Part shown: in pieces, positions 15,380 to 24,438 of the stretch
Layout of the letters: each line of letters starts with the position of its first letter
Numbering within the stretch: position 1 is the first letter of the stretch
From: Arcobacter acticola
Lineage (GTDB): Bacteria; Campylobacterota; Campylobacteria; Campylobacterales; Arcobacteraceae
Reading direction: 5' to 3'
DNA length: 64,000 bases
Assembly: GCF_013177675.1 (NCBI RefSeq)
Contig: NZ_CP042652.1
Span: 2,480,001 to 2,544,000 of the forward strand
Translations under genes and position numbers: made by a program
The notes under the pieces: generated by a model
Database searches by the model: none
The model's input: only the letters and a program-made list of their open reading frames with translations
What the model was told of the DNA's origin: nothing

Positions 15380-15475
15380 TATCCTCTTCTAGGAGAATTA
15401 TTCCCTCTACCTCTTCCTGATGGATTCCCCGTAGTACTTGGTCCATTAACTGGTCTTGAATTTGATTTTGACATT
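15380..15475 (-). CDS. 31-residue Gly/Asn/Arg/Pro-rich protein at the end of the restriction operon
   Basis: AAAGGAAAGAAA, a strong ribosome binding site, stands directly before an ATG that opens a 31-codon frame. The peptide is very hydrophilic and basic: it starts MSKSNSRPVNG, continues with GPSTTGNPSGRGRGNN and ends SPRRG. It has no hydrophobic segment and looks disordered. It follows the unknown 337-residue gene by 60 bases on the same strand and is the last gene of the hsd operon. Its composition differs strongly from random AT-rich reading frames, which would be rich in Lys, Ile, Phe and Asn, and this supports it being a real protein. No family is assigned; a nucleic-acid-binding or regulatory peptide is possible. 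Confidence 0.65.
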
Positions 15476-15535
15476 TTCTTTCCTTTTATATTTAGATAAA
15501 AGAATTATAAATAAATTTTTTATATCAAATTCATT

Positions 15536-16549
15536 CTAATAGTGCCAGTTTACATTTTTTGTAAGATATTTAGTCATTTTATTTTGTAAATCTTTTTCAA
15601 TATTGATTTCTTTTATATCTTCAAAAAATGGAGCAATATATTTAATCAAATTATTTAAATCAAGGCTATTACTATCATTTTGTTCAAAAAGTATATTTTC
15701 AAAATCGATACAATATTTTAGTTTTAAATTAGTTAATTCATCAAGACTTTTTTTTCTAAAATTCTTTAACTTTTCTAAAAATTGATCTTCAATTTCTTCA
15801 TCAATATTAAACTCTTTTTTTATATGTAACAATGCTCTTAAAATAAGCATTAAGATTAATTGTGCTCTTTGTTCATATTTCTGCTTTTTTGAAAAAAATG
15901 TAACATTCATAACTATTACTTTAAAAAATTCTGGAAGTTCACCATTTTTCCATCTTGATACATCATTTACAAAAACTTTTGATTCATCTATATCTTTGAT
16001 ATTAGAATCATAATTTACAGATATTGATTCTGTTAATTTATAAAATATTGTATGTAAATCATAAGCTACCCCATTTTGATTTTTATTGTTAATTTTTTCA
16101 TAATTATCAATATATGGTTTAAAACTATTATCTTTTAAAGATTGTTCAAAAAGATTAATATCAATATTTAACTTCTCAATATGCTTTATTATATATGCAA
16201 TTTGAAAAGAGAATATATTCACTATTTTTTCAATATCTTTGGTTTCGAAGATATCTAAAAATCTAAAAGTAAATGCAATGTTATTTAATTCTTTTATTAA
16301 TTCAAGACTATTGTCATTTTCAACTTTTGAAAATAGATTATCAAATAAAAAATAAAAATTATTTGGTTCTTTATACAATAACTCTATAAAATCATCAATT
16401 CTCATATTTGTGGAATTTTTAAATTTAAAAAATTTCTTTTTTTCTTTATTTGTATCATTATTTTTAATACGATAAACATCTTCATAGGCATAAACTCTTT
16501 GATTTACTCCCCATGTTTTCCAAAATATTGAATTAAAATCTGTTTGCAT
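15536..16549 (-). CDS. Unknown 337-residue protein encoded in the restriction operon
   Basis: The protein is soluble, mostly helical by appearance and rich in Lys, Asn, Phe and Ile, with no signal peptide or membrane segment. The most distinctive stretch is VNDVSRWKNGELPEFFKVIVMNVTFF (about residues 194-219), followed by a long helix (AQLILMLILRALLHIKKEF). I recognise no catalytic motif. It begins 37 bases after hsdS on the same strand and is followed by the 31-residue gene, so it is probably co-transcribed with the type I restriction genes. That suggests an accessory role in defence or control of restriction, but this is an inference from position only. Confidence 0.6.
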   Translation of the reverse strand: MQTDFNSIFWKTWGVNQRVYAYEDVYRIKNNDTNKEKKKFFKFKNSTNMRIDDFIELLYKEPNNFYFLFDNLFSKVENDNSLELIKELNNIAFTFRFLDIFETKDIEKIVNIFSFQIAYIIKHIEKLNIDINLFEQSLKDNSFKPYIDNYEKINNKNQNGVAYDLHTIFYKLTESISVNYDSNIKDIDESKVFVNDVSRWKNGELPEFFKVIVMNVTFFSKKQKYEQRAQLILMLILRALLHIKKEFNIDEEIEDQFLEKLKNFRKKSLDELTNLKLKYCIDFENILFEQNDSNSLDLNNLIKYIAPFFEDIKEINIEKDLQNKMTKYLTKNVNWHY

Positions 16550-16586
16550 ACTTTTCTTTATGATTAAATATAGATGAAAAAATCAT

Positions 16587-17795
16587 CTATAATTCCCCTT
16601 TAAAAGCTTGGTCTAAAATAGAAGCTTTTAATGCTTTGAGGCTATCCATTTTAGCTTTTTGTGCTTGTTTGATTTTTTCTATTTTTTCTGAAATTTCATC
16701 TAAATATTTGACTACTTTTTGTTGGATTGATATATTAGGAAATGGTAATGTAATCTCTCCTAGTCTCATAATAGCTAACTTTGGTACAGCCATTTGCATT
16801 GTGGCAGATTCTAATTGGGTTAAAAAAATTGATGATTTTGTGAAATAATACATAAATTTATTAGATGTATTATTTTTATCTTTATATACCAACTTAACTG
16901 CATTTTCAGTCAAATTAGCTCCATTTAACTCTGAAGGAATAATTCCACTTTTTCCTATTGTATTTCCAACATTAGTAATATATAAATCTTTATCTGTAAT
17001 TGTATATCTTTTAATTAGCTCGTATACTTCTTTAGTTAAATACAACATTTTACCAGTGCATATGGTTCCATAATCTTTAAAATCAGTTACTCTTAAATAA
17101 GGATATGGTGTAGGCTTTTCTGATAGTTTATATCCTTTAGGTACTCTTTTCCCACCTTTTATTGTTGCTACAGTATTAATAGAAAATTTTTCATACTTCT
17201 CTTCCAACTCTCCAAAAACATCATTCAAAACACTTCCCATAAATGCGTTAGCTTCATCCATATTTTTTTGATGTAGGGCTATTGATTTATCTATTTTTTC
17301 AAAGAGTAAATCCAATTTAGAAACTATTCTTTGTTGTTCTGAAAGTGGTGGGAGAGGAATATTTGTATCTTCTAATTCTTTTTTTGTAATTGCAGAAAAG
17401 GTACTACCTTTACCTTTATTTGATATTTCCAATTCAAAATTTCTAAAAAAGTATAATAGATAATTTGTTAAAGTATTCGATTCGCTTGGTCTAATAGCTC
17501 CTAATCCTCTACCGATACAACATTGAATATTTGAGATATTAGTTGGTCCAACTGGGGCTCTAACTGATAGTAATATATCTCCAATTTCTGCTATTTTTTT
17601 AGGAGCAGTACAATATTTTGATACAGTTGGATACATCTCACCAAACTCAGTTTTACCTTGAAAAAAAGGCATACCCTTTCCATCAGAATTGTAAGTATCA
17701 GAAGATGGTGATTGTCCCATTACTAATTTACATACAGAACTGTCTCCTAACTTCTTCCACTCCCACCCCTCAGGTAATTGATATAACTCACTCAT
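16587..17795 (-). CDS. hsdS: Type I restriction specificity subunit HsdS
   Basis: The 402-residue protein has the two-repeat plan of HsdS. The first target-recognition domain (about 1-150) begins LPEGWEWKKLGD and is followed by the conserved linker LPPLSEQQRIVSKLDLLFEKID. The second domain (about 205-350) ends in ISIQQKVVKYLDEISEKIEKIKQ, and the C-terminus KASILDQAFKGEL is typical. Each domain reads one half of a bipartite DNA sequence, and the two linker helices set the spacing and dock HsdM. It overlaps hsdM by 8 bases. The recognition sequence cannot be read from the protein. Confidence 0.93.
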   Translation of the reverse strand: MSELYQLPEGWEWKKLGDSSVCKLVMGQSPSSDTYNSDGKGMPFFQGKTEFGEMYPTVSKYCTAPKKIAEIGDILLSVRAPVGPTNISNIQCCIGRGLGAIRPSESNTLTNYLLYFFRNFELEISNKGKGSTFSAITKKELEDTNIPLPPLSEQQRIVSKLDLLFEKIDKSIALHQKNMDEANAFMGSVLNDVFGELEEKYEKFSINTVATIKGGKRVPKGYKLSEKPTPYPYLRVTDFKDYGTICTGKMLYLTKEVYELIKRYTITDKDLYITNVGNTIGKSGIIPSELNGANLTENAVKLVYKDKNNTSNKFMYYFTKSSIFLTQLESATMQMAVPKLAIMRLGEITLPFPNISIQQKVVKYLDEISEKIEKIKQAQKAKMDSLKALKASILDQAFKGEL

Positions 17796-19275
17796 TTATA
17801 TCTTTCCCTATCAAAATAGCTTCTATCTCATCCATCAAATCATTTATTTCAGCATTGTTTAGTTTGATATTTTCAACTAACTCAATTGGAGATTTATGCT
17901 CAATAGTGTCATTTCTATTTGGATTTTTGGCACTAATATCAAAATCTTTAATATCATTTATATTCACTATCCAAGAATTATCAGTGATTTTCCTATCTTT
18001 CCATACGTCTAAAAACTCTTCAAAATGACTATTGTTAATTGGCTTGTTTTTTGTAAGTTTAGAGCTTGGATTTACTTCATAATAAAATATATCAGAAGTA
18101 CTTCCATTTCTATCAAAGAAGATTACATTCGTTTTAACTCCACTATATGGTAAAAATACTCCACTTGGTAGTGATAAAATAGTATGAACATTAAACCTTT
18201 CACATAAATCTTTTTTTACAGATTGAAAAGCATTGTTAGTTTGAAACAATACACCCTCAGGAATTACAACACCACAACGACCTTGAAGTTTTAAACTATT
18301 CATCATATGTTGTAAAAATAGTAACTCTGTTGCATTTGATTTAATAGGAAAGTTTTGTTGGATTTGCTCTTTTTCTTTTCCACCAAAAGGAGGATTTGCT
18401 AAGATACAATCATATCTATCTTTTTCCTCTAAACCTCGTATATCTCGTGTTAGTGTATTTGTTTTAGATATATTTGGAGACTCAACTCCGTGTAAAATCA
18501 TATTCATTACACCCATTACATAAGATAATGGAGTTTTTTCATTTCCAAAAAAAGTATCTTCACTTAAAAATCTCAATTGCTCAGTTGATAACTCTCTTTG
18601 TTTATTTGTTTCAATATTTTCATATCTGATATGATTATAAGCTTCAATCAAAAATCCACAACTTCCAACTGCTGGATCATAGATTTTATCACCAATTTTA
18701 GGATTTACTACCTCTGTAATCACTTTGATAAGTGGACGAGGTGTATAAAATTCACCACTATTTCCACCATCACTACCCATATCTTTTAGAAGTTTTTCAT
18801 AGATAAGAGATAATTGATATAAATCACTATTGTTATGAAAATCCATCTCATCAATGATGTCTAACACTTCTCTAAGGGTGTGTCCATTTGCTATTCTATT
18901 ATCCAAAAATTCAAATATAGCACCAATTTTGTATTTGATTGATTTAGGATTTTCAGTAATATTTTTAAATGATTTTAGATAAGGAAATAGTTCTTTATTT
19001 ACAAACTCTAATAAATCTTCTCCACTTTTTGAGTTGATTACATCTATTTTCCCATTTGCTTTTAAAACAGCCCATGAACCCCATCTGAACTTTTCATCTA
19101 AAACAAAGTTATAAATCTCACCATCAAGCTGAGCATCATCATTTTTTGTTTCTTCAAGATCATTAAGGAATTTTAAAAAAAGTATCCAAGAGATTTGCTC
19201 TGTGTAGTGCATCGCTCCACTTATACCATCATCTCTTCTTAGGATATCTGTTATTCTGTTTATTTTGCTTTCCAA
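17788..19275 (-). CDS. hsdM: Type I restriction methyltransferase subunit HsdM
   Basis: This is a 495-residue N6-adenine methyltransferase. The N-terminal HsdM_N region (ITDILRRDDGISGAMHYTEQISWILFLKFLND) is followed by motif I DPAVGSCGFL at about residue 200 for S-adenosylmethionine binding and motif IV NPPFGG at about 292 for the target adenine. It forms the M2S methylase with HsdS and protects host DNA. The start is TTG with GAGGAAATATAA before it. A tandem 41-bp repeat lies just upstream, in the gap to the Abi_2 gene, which separates hsdM from hsdR. Confidence 0.94.
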   Translation of the reverse strand: MESKINRITDILRRDDGISGAMHYTEQISWILFLKFLNDLEETKNDDAQLDGEIYNFVLDEKFRWGSWAVLKANGKIDVINSKSGEDLLEFVNKELFPYLKSFKNITENPKSIKYKIGAIFEFLDNRIANGHTLREVLDIIDEMDFHNNSDLYQLSLIYEKLLKDMGSDGGNSGEFYTPRPLIKVITEVVNPKIGDKIYDPAVGSCGFLIEAYNHIRYENIETNKQRELSTEQLRFLSEDTFFGNEKTPLSYVMGVMNMILHGVESPNISKTNTLTRDIRGLEEKDRYDCILANPPFGGKEKEQIQQNFPIKSNATELLFLQHMMNSLKLQGRCGVVIPEGVLFQTNNAFQSVKKDLCERFNVHTILSLPSGVFLPYSGVKTNVIFFDRNGSTSDIFYYEVNPSSKLTKNKPINNSHFEEFLDVWKDRKITDNSWIVNINDIKDFDISAKNPNRNDTIEHKSPIELVENIKLNNAEINDLMDEIEAILIGKDINE

Positions 19276-19294
19276 TTATATTTCCTCTTTTTTT

Positions 19295-19375
19295 TCTATG
19301 GGTAAATTTCTTTATATTTTTAATATAGGTTTATATCTATGGGTAAATTATTGTATTTTTTACATATAGTTTATA
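19295..19375. repeat. Imperfect tandem 41-bp repeat upstream of hsdM
   Basis: Two adjacent units (19295-19335 and 19336-19375) both start TCTATGGGTAAATT and end TTTATA, with several differences and one gap between. They lie 20-100 bases before the hsdM start, in the gap after the Abi_2 gene, so they could affect expression of the hsdM-hsdS part of the operon. Confidence 0.55.
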
Positions 19376-19443
19376 CTGAAAATATTTAATTTTTTAATTT
19401 CTTTAGTATATTATCTAAATATATTTTACACATCAATTCTCCC

Positions 19444-20292
19444 TCAATATTCAATAAATCCCATACTTTTTTTATCAATATTTGGATATTTATCAAACAA
19501 ATCTTTTAACTCTTTTTTGAAGTCAAAAGTATCATTTATCGCAGTTAAAACATAATTTGCCATCATTGCAAAAGTATAATATCTATCATTTATCATACCT
19601 TTGAACTCTTTTTTATGTCTTGGTATTTTTGTTTTAATTACAAATTGCCTATTCCATAACCTGCTATGATGAGCTGATATATTTCTTATATACGAAAAAA
19701 CATGAAGCCAATTTTTAAATACAAACGACGGTAAATCTATACCATTAAGTATAAGTTTTTCAGTTTCTGGACAAAGCATAGTATAAAGTTTTGACAGTGT
19801 TCCAAAAGATATAGTTTCTACTACCATCCATATTGGTAAATCTTTTTGAGTATACTTATCTCTAAAGTGTTTTACAAAAGTTTCTTTTGATCTTTTAGTT
19901 TCTTTTTGCACATCAGAACAAAACCAATTAAAATCTTTGTCATCACAATAAAAATTTTTATTATCCACATATCCAAAAGGTGTATGCTCTTTTGCAAAGT
20001 TATATGCTATTGAAGTTCTTAAAAATATTTCTATTTTTTCTATTGCACTAAATGTTAGTATTCGAAGCTCTTTATCAAAATGATATAACTCTATAATATC
20101 ATCAAAAGTAGTACCATTAGTAAAAATATCTTTTTGAGAATAAAAAGGTATGAAATAAGCACTTAATCTATAATAACTAATATGTTTTAATTTTTGCAAA
20201 GCATAATCTTCATCATTTATATTTAAGTTTCTATTTTTTAAAAGTTGGATTTGTTCATGATATGATAAATGTGGTTTTTCGTAAGTAATCAT
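19444..20292 (-). CDS. Abi_2 (AbiD/AbiF) family abortive-infection protein
   Basis: This 282-residue protein matches the Abi_2 plan. KPHLSYHEQIQLLKNRNLNI is at the start, LQKLKHISYYRLSAYFIPF at about 33-51, an EIFLRTSIAY helix follows, and near the end RNISAHHSRLWNR (about 203-215) carries the R-N-x-x-x-H motif of HEPN-type ribonucleases. Such proteins are tied to phage defence and probably cleave RNA when activated. The frame is open from a GTG at 20298, but the ATG at 20292 has GGGGGAG five bases before it and is chosen. The gene sits between hsdR and hsdM and has its own promoter and a hairpin over the ribosome binding site. Confidence 0.85.
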   Translation of the reverse strand: MITYEKPHLSYHEQIQLLKNRNLNINDEDYALQKLKHISYYRLSAYFIPFYSQKDIFTNGTTFDDIIELYHFDKELRILTFSAIEKIEIFLRTSIAYNFAKEHTPFGYVDNKNFYCDDKDFNWFCSDVQKETKRSKETFVKHFRDKYTQKDLPIWMVVETISFGTLSKLYTMLCPETEKLILNGIDLPSFVFKNWLHVFSYIRNISAHHSRLWNRQFVIKTKIPRHKKEFKGMINDRYYTFAMMANYVLTAINDTFDFKKELKDLFDKYPNIDKKSMGFIEY

Positions 20293-20351
20293 AAGCACTC
20301 CCCCATTTGCACTTTAGTAAGAGGTGGGGGAAGTATGTTAATTCGATTATA
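20290..20351 (-). promoter_or_regulatory. Promoter and hairpin masking the ribosome binding site of the Abi_2 gene
   Basis: On the minus strand a TATAAT box at 20351-20346 is followed by a leader of about 50 bases. In the leader ACTTCCCCCA (20334-20325) can pair with TGGGGGAGT (20305-20297), with one bulge. The second arm contains the GGGGGAG ribosome binding site of the gene starting at 20292. The run of five G-C pairs stands out in this AT-rich genome. The hairpin would hold translation down until it is opened. Confidence 0.6.
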
Positions 20352-20383
20352 ATATAATGAATCTTGTTTTTTGTTTAAAAACT

Positions 20384-22771
20384 TCATTTATAAATTTCTC
20401 TTTGCAATCCAAAATATTCATCTCTAATATTGTAATTTCCAAAAGATTGTCTTAACTCACTTCTATCAAATCCACTAAGTTTCACCAAATCACTTAGTTT
20501 ATCTTCATCTAATTCTTTAACACCATCTTTTTTATATCGTTCTAGGATAAATTCTATAAACTCTTTTGCTTTTTCATTGTGATATTTTTCCACAAAAGTA
20601 GAGCTCTCAACAGCTATTACTCTTTCACTTCTTGTTTTTATATCAAGATTAAAAGATATATGAGCTAATACATCATAAATATCTGAATTTTGCGCTTCAA
20701 AGATTTCTTTTAAATCATTTAATTGAGATTCATCTATATTCATTTCTCTTAGTTTATTTAATAAATCTTTTCTATTTTTTGGACTACTCCATATTTCTCT
20801 TAAACCTTGTTCGTCATTGTAAAACTTACCTAAAATACCAATCAATAATTCTAAGTATTCATTTGTTTTAAGAGGCTTACCATCGTCTCCAACATAAGTA
20901 GTTTCTATGTTGATTACTTTTAGTTTTTTACCTTTTATATCTATAATTACTTTTTCATTTTTTTGTTTTTCATCTGATGTTCTAGCTTCATATTCACTTT
21001 CTATATCACTAACTTTATCTTCTTGATTATCTTGTAACTCATAATCATTTTGGTTTGTATCAGGTTTATCTTTATCAAGCTCATTGTCTGTGGCTATAAT
21101 ATCTTCAATATCTTCTTTTAACTTATCTTTATTATCATCCCATTCTTTATCATAAAACAGATTCGTAGCTCCTACAAAATCAATTATAGTGAAGAAATCT
21201 TTTCCTTCAAAAACTCTTGTACCTCTTCCAATGATTTGCTTAAATTCTGTCATAGATCTAATAGGAGCTGTTAATACTACATTTCTTACATTTTTAGCAT
21301 CAACTCCTGTTGTTAGCATCTTAGAACTTGTTAGTATGGTAGGGATATCTTTATCATTGTTTTGAAAATCTTCTAAAAAGTTTCTTCCAATTTCACCTTC
21401 ATCTGATGTTACTCGTACACAATAGCTATTGTCTTTGATAGTTTTATATTTATCAATTGCAATTTTCATTTCTGATGCATGTTGTTGGTTTACGCAAAAT
21501 ACAATAGTCTTATCCATAGGATTTATATTGTTTAATATAGTTCTTGCTATTAATCTTGTTCTTTTTGGAATAATTACTTGTTTTTCAAACTGTTCTAGTT
21601 TTACTATGTTTTCTTTTAGTTCACCTGTTATTATGTCATTTGGATCAAACTTGTATTCATCTATATTTGTTTGAACTCTTTTTACTTTGTAAGGAGTTAG
21701 AAATCCGTCATTAATACCATCTTTTAGTGAGTATTCATAAATTGGATCGCCAAAGTATTTGTACGTATCTCCATTGTCATCTCTTTTTGGAGTTGCAGTT
21801 AATCCTAAATGTGTAGCACTTGTAAAATGATTTAAAATATCTCTCCAAGAACTTTCATCGTTAGCACTACCTCTATGACACTCATCTATGATAATTAAAT
21901 CAAAGAAGTTTTTTGGATATTGTTTATAGTATCCACTTACATCATCTTCTTCATCTTCTTGTGTATTTTCTATCTGTTTTTTATTTTCAGCAATTGATTG
22001 GTATATTGCAAAGAATACATTAGCATTTGTAGGAACTTTTCCACCACGCTTTCTAATCTCTTTTCCTGTAATTTCAACAATATCTTTTTCCATTGAATTA
22101 AACTGATTTATTGCTTGTGATTTTAGTATATTTCTATCTGCAAGAAATAGAATCTTTGGTCTTCTATTACTTCCATCTTTATTCCATTTTGATTGGAATA
22201 GTCTATAAACTATTTGAAATGCTATATAAGTTTTACCAGTTCCCGTAGCAAGTGTTAAAAGAACTCTATCTTTGTTATTTGCAATTGCTTCAATAGCTTT
22301 TTGAACTGCAATTTGTTGATAGAATCTTGGTTTCATCCCATCTTCTAAATGAAATGGATACGTGATAGTAGTTTCTACTTTTGTATCAATTTTCCCAAAT
22401 TTTCTTTCAAACAGTTCTTGAGGAGTTGGATATGAATCAATCCATTTACCATTTCCTTCTATCAAAGAGTGTTCAAAGATTTTAAGTCCATTTGTAGCAT
22501 ATACAAAATCTATTTTTAACTTTTTGGCATACTCTATTGATTGTTGTAAACCATCAAGAGCATCTTTATCATCTGCTTTTGCTTCAACTATTGCTAGATT
22601 TGTATTTTTAAAAGAGAGTAGATAATCTACAAAATATCTTTTTCCTCTTTTATTACCAATTAGTTTTCTACCATCAGTAAAAAAGTACTCTCTAACAATG
22701 TTATTTTCAGTCCAATTTGATTCTTTTAGTTTAGGATCAATAAGTTTAGAACGAGTATCTGATTCAGTCAT
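20384..22771 (-). CDS. hsdR: Type I restriction endonuclease subunit HsdR
   Basis: The 795-residue protein combines a nuclease and a translocase. The N-terminus has the PD-(D/E)xK site, D49 and E63-A-K65 (VDYLL and IVEAKA). The helicase part has LATGTGKT at about 171-178, DECHRG at about 294-299, TATPKR at about 325 and the motif VI region IIGRGTRVFEG. A C-terminal EcoEI_R_C-like region follows an acidic, low-complexity linker at about 560-610 that is variable in the family. With HsdM and HsdS it forms the enzyme that translocates and cuts unmodified DNA. It is the first gene of the operon, and its length is normal for the EcoEI-type branch. Confidence 0.93.
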   Translation of the reverse strand: MTESDTRSKLIDPKLKESNWTENNIVREYFFTDGRKLIGNKRGKRYFVDYLLSFKNTNLAIVEAKADDKDALDGLQQSIEYAKKLKIDFVYATNGLKIFEHSLIEGNGKWIDSYPTPQELFERKFGKIDTKVETTITYPFHLEDGMKPRFYQQIAVQKAIEAIANNKDRVLLTLATGTGKTYIAFQIVYRLFQSKWNKDGSNRRPKILFLADRNILKSQAINQFNSMEKDIVEITGKEIRKRGGKVPTNANVFFAIYQSIAENKKQIENTQEDEEDDVSGYYKQYPKNFFDLIIIDECHRGSANDESSWRDILNHFTSATHLGLTATPKRDDNGDTYKYFGDPIYEYSLKDGINDGFLTPYKVKRVQTNIDEYKFDPNDIITGELKENIVKLEQFEKQVIIPKRTRLIARTILNNINPMDKTIVFCVNQQHASEMKIAIDKYKTIKDNSYCVRVTSDEGEIGRNFLEDFQNNDKDIPTILTSSKMLTTGVDAKNVRNVVLTAPIRSMTEFKQIIGRGTRVFEGKDFFTIIDFVGATNLFYDKEWDDNKDKLKEDIEDIIATDNELDKDKPDTNQNDYELQDNQEDKVSDIESEYEARTSDEKQKNEKVIIDIKGKKLKVINIETTYVGDDGKPLKTNEYLELLIGILGKFYNDEQGLREIWSSPKNRKDLLNKLREMNIDESQLNDLKEIFEAQNSDIYDVLAHISFNLDIKTRSERVIAVESSTFVEKYHNEKAKEFIEFILERYKKDGVKELDEDKLSDLVKLSGFDRSELRQSFGNYNIRDEYFGLQREIYK

Positions 22772-23090
22772 TTATATGCTTTCATTTATAATAAATAATA
22801 TTTTACCAAATTTTAACAAAAGAATGACTCTCAAATGACTCTTTTTGATGTTAATTGCTTTTATTTGTTGAAAAATGTATTAATATCATCTATTTTAATC
22901 AAATCTAATTCAAAAGATTAGAAGATGCTAATTTTCAAATAAATCAGGAATAAGATATCCAAATAACTTACTATTTAATTTAAATCTAATTATTCAGTAA
23001 ATATACCGTAACATAGTAACTGTGTTAAATATATAAAACAAAAATTTATAAACTTTTTATAAACTTTTTATAAACTTTTTTAAAAGTAAA
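22772..23090. other. Gene-free gap between hsdR and the integrase
   Basis: These 319 AT-rich bases carry the hsdR upstream region at the left and three exact copies of TATAAACTTTT at 23047-23057, 23058-23068 and 23069-23079 at the right, just 3' of the integrase gene. The tandem repeat may be an integrase-related site or a simple slippage product. No gene is seen. Confidence 0.5.
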
Positions 23091-24320
23091 TTATATGCTT
23101 TTTTTTATTTGATCTAACCAATCAGCCCACCACTGAATTAGTTCTTTTTTTTCTTCAAAATATTTAAATTTTGATTCTCTATTGTAAGCCGCTTTAATTT
23201 TATTTTTCTCTTTATGAGCTAGACAAGATTCAATAATATCAGAATGAAAACCATGTTCTTTATATAATTCATGAGCAATAGTAGAAAACATACTTCTAAA
23301 GCCATGGAAAGAGTGTTTATTTTGATATCCAAGCTTATTTAATGTATCTGATAAGGTAGCACCTGAAACTCCCCTATCGTTCTTATAAGGTGATGGAAAT
23401 ACAAATTTACTCCTATGTTTTGAATATGGTTCAATTTGTTTTAAAATATTTACAGCTTGAAATGGTAAAGGACAAACAAAATCAACTTTCATTTTCATTT
23501 TTTCTTTTGGTATTTCCCATATACCTTTTTCTAAATTTAAGTCATCCCAACACATAAGTCTAATATTTTCACTTCTAACAAAAACATAAGGAATGAGTTT
23601 AAATATAAATATAGTACTAATATCACTTTTTAATTTTTCACCAATTGAATTTATATCAAGAAGTAGTTGTCTAATATCTTTGGGATTAGTTAATGCAGGA
23701 AGATGATTATCTTTTTTATTTGGAACTAAAACTGAACTTTTATCTATATCTGCAATTATGTTATGTTCTACATATTCTTTAGTAACTGCATACATGTATA
23801 TTTTATTAATTAAAGACAATAGTCTATGGGCTGATTCAACAACTCCCCTATTTTGCATTTTTTCTAATGCAAATATAATATCTGTTCTTTTTATATCTTT
23901 TATAGCAACAGTACCAAGCCAATTTGTAATATTTTTTATAATTCTTTCATTTTGGGTTATAGTAGCTTCACTAGTACTTCTTTTTCTAAGTTCTAACCAT
24001 TCTTCAATTACATTTTGTAACGTTAATGATTCTGAAGCTTTTTTAATTCTTTTAATCGATATAGGATTATTATTCTTAGATAATTGTTCTCTAGCCTCTT
24101 CTCTCTTTTCTCTAGCTTCTTTTAATCCGACTTCAGGATAAATACCAAAAGACATACTAAGATTTTTATTACCATATCTAAAATCAAATCTCCATGATTT
24201 AGTTCCATTAGGTTTTACAACTAGCCATAATCCTTTTCCATCAGGTTTTTTATACATTTTAGATTCGGCTTTATAGCTCTTTACTTCTGTTGTAGTAAGC
24301 GGTTTAGATATTTTTGGCAT
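23091..24320 (-). CDS. P4-type tyrosine integrase
   Basis: The 409-residue protein has the N-terminal arm-binding domain of P4-like integrases (LTTTEVKSYKAESKMYKKPDGKGLWLVVKPNG, with KSWRFDFRYGNK and MSFGIYPEVGLKEAR). A SAM-like core-binding domain and a catalytic domain follow: R249, a Lys in KEKMKMK (273-279), H339-G-F-R342, H369 and Y379 (LAHKEKNKIKAAYNRE). Enzymes of this type integrate genomic islands, usually at a tRNA gene end. No tRNA lies next to this one. It sits at the junction between accessory DNA on its left and core genes on its right, so it probably inserted the island. Three TTTCAGGTA-type sites are directly upstream. Confidence 0.9.
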   Translation of the reverse strand: MPKISKPLTTTEVKSYKAESKMYKKPDGKGLWLVVKPNGTKSWRFDFRYGNKNLSMSFGIYPEVGLKEAREKREEAREQLSKNNNPISIKRIKKASESLTLQNVIEEWLELRKRSTSEATITQNERIIKNITNWLGTVAIKDIKRTDIIFALEKMQNRGVVESAHRLLSLINKIYMYAVTKEYVEHNIIADIDKSSVLVPNKKDNHLPALTNPKDIRQLLLDINSIGEKLKSDISTIFIFKLIPYVFVRSENIRLMCWDDLNLEKGIWEIPKEKMKMKVDFVCPLPFQAVNILKQIEPYSKHRSKFVFPSPYKNDRGVSGATLSDTLNKLGYQNKHSFHGFRSMFSTIAHELYKEHGFHSDIIESCLAHKEKNKIKAAYNRESKFKYFEEKKELIQWWADWLDQIKKSI

Positions 24321-24379
24321 TTTTCAGGTACTCACTTTTCATTAAGTCTTATAGTACCTGAAATATTACCTGAAAAAAA
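24320..24379. promoter_or_regulatory. Repeated CAGGTA sites upstream of the integrase
   Basis: TTTTTCAGGTAC (24320-24331), its inverse GTACCTGAAA (24354-24363) and a second inverse TTACCTGAAAAAAA (24366-24379) share the core TTTCAGGTA. They overlap the integrase start region. Arm-type integrase sites or an operator for self-repression are the likely roles. Confidence 0.5.
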
Positions 24380-24438
24380 CTTGACTTAGCCTGATTTATT
24401 ATGATTTCATATGATGTGATTTGAGATTTAAAAGTAGT

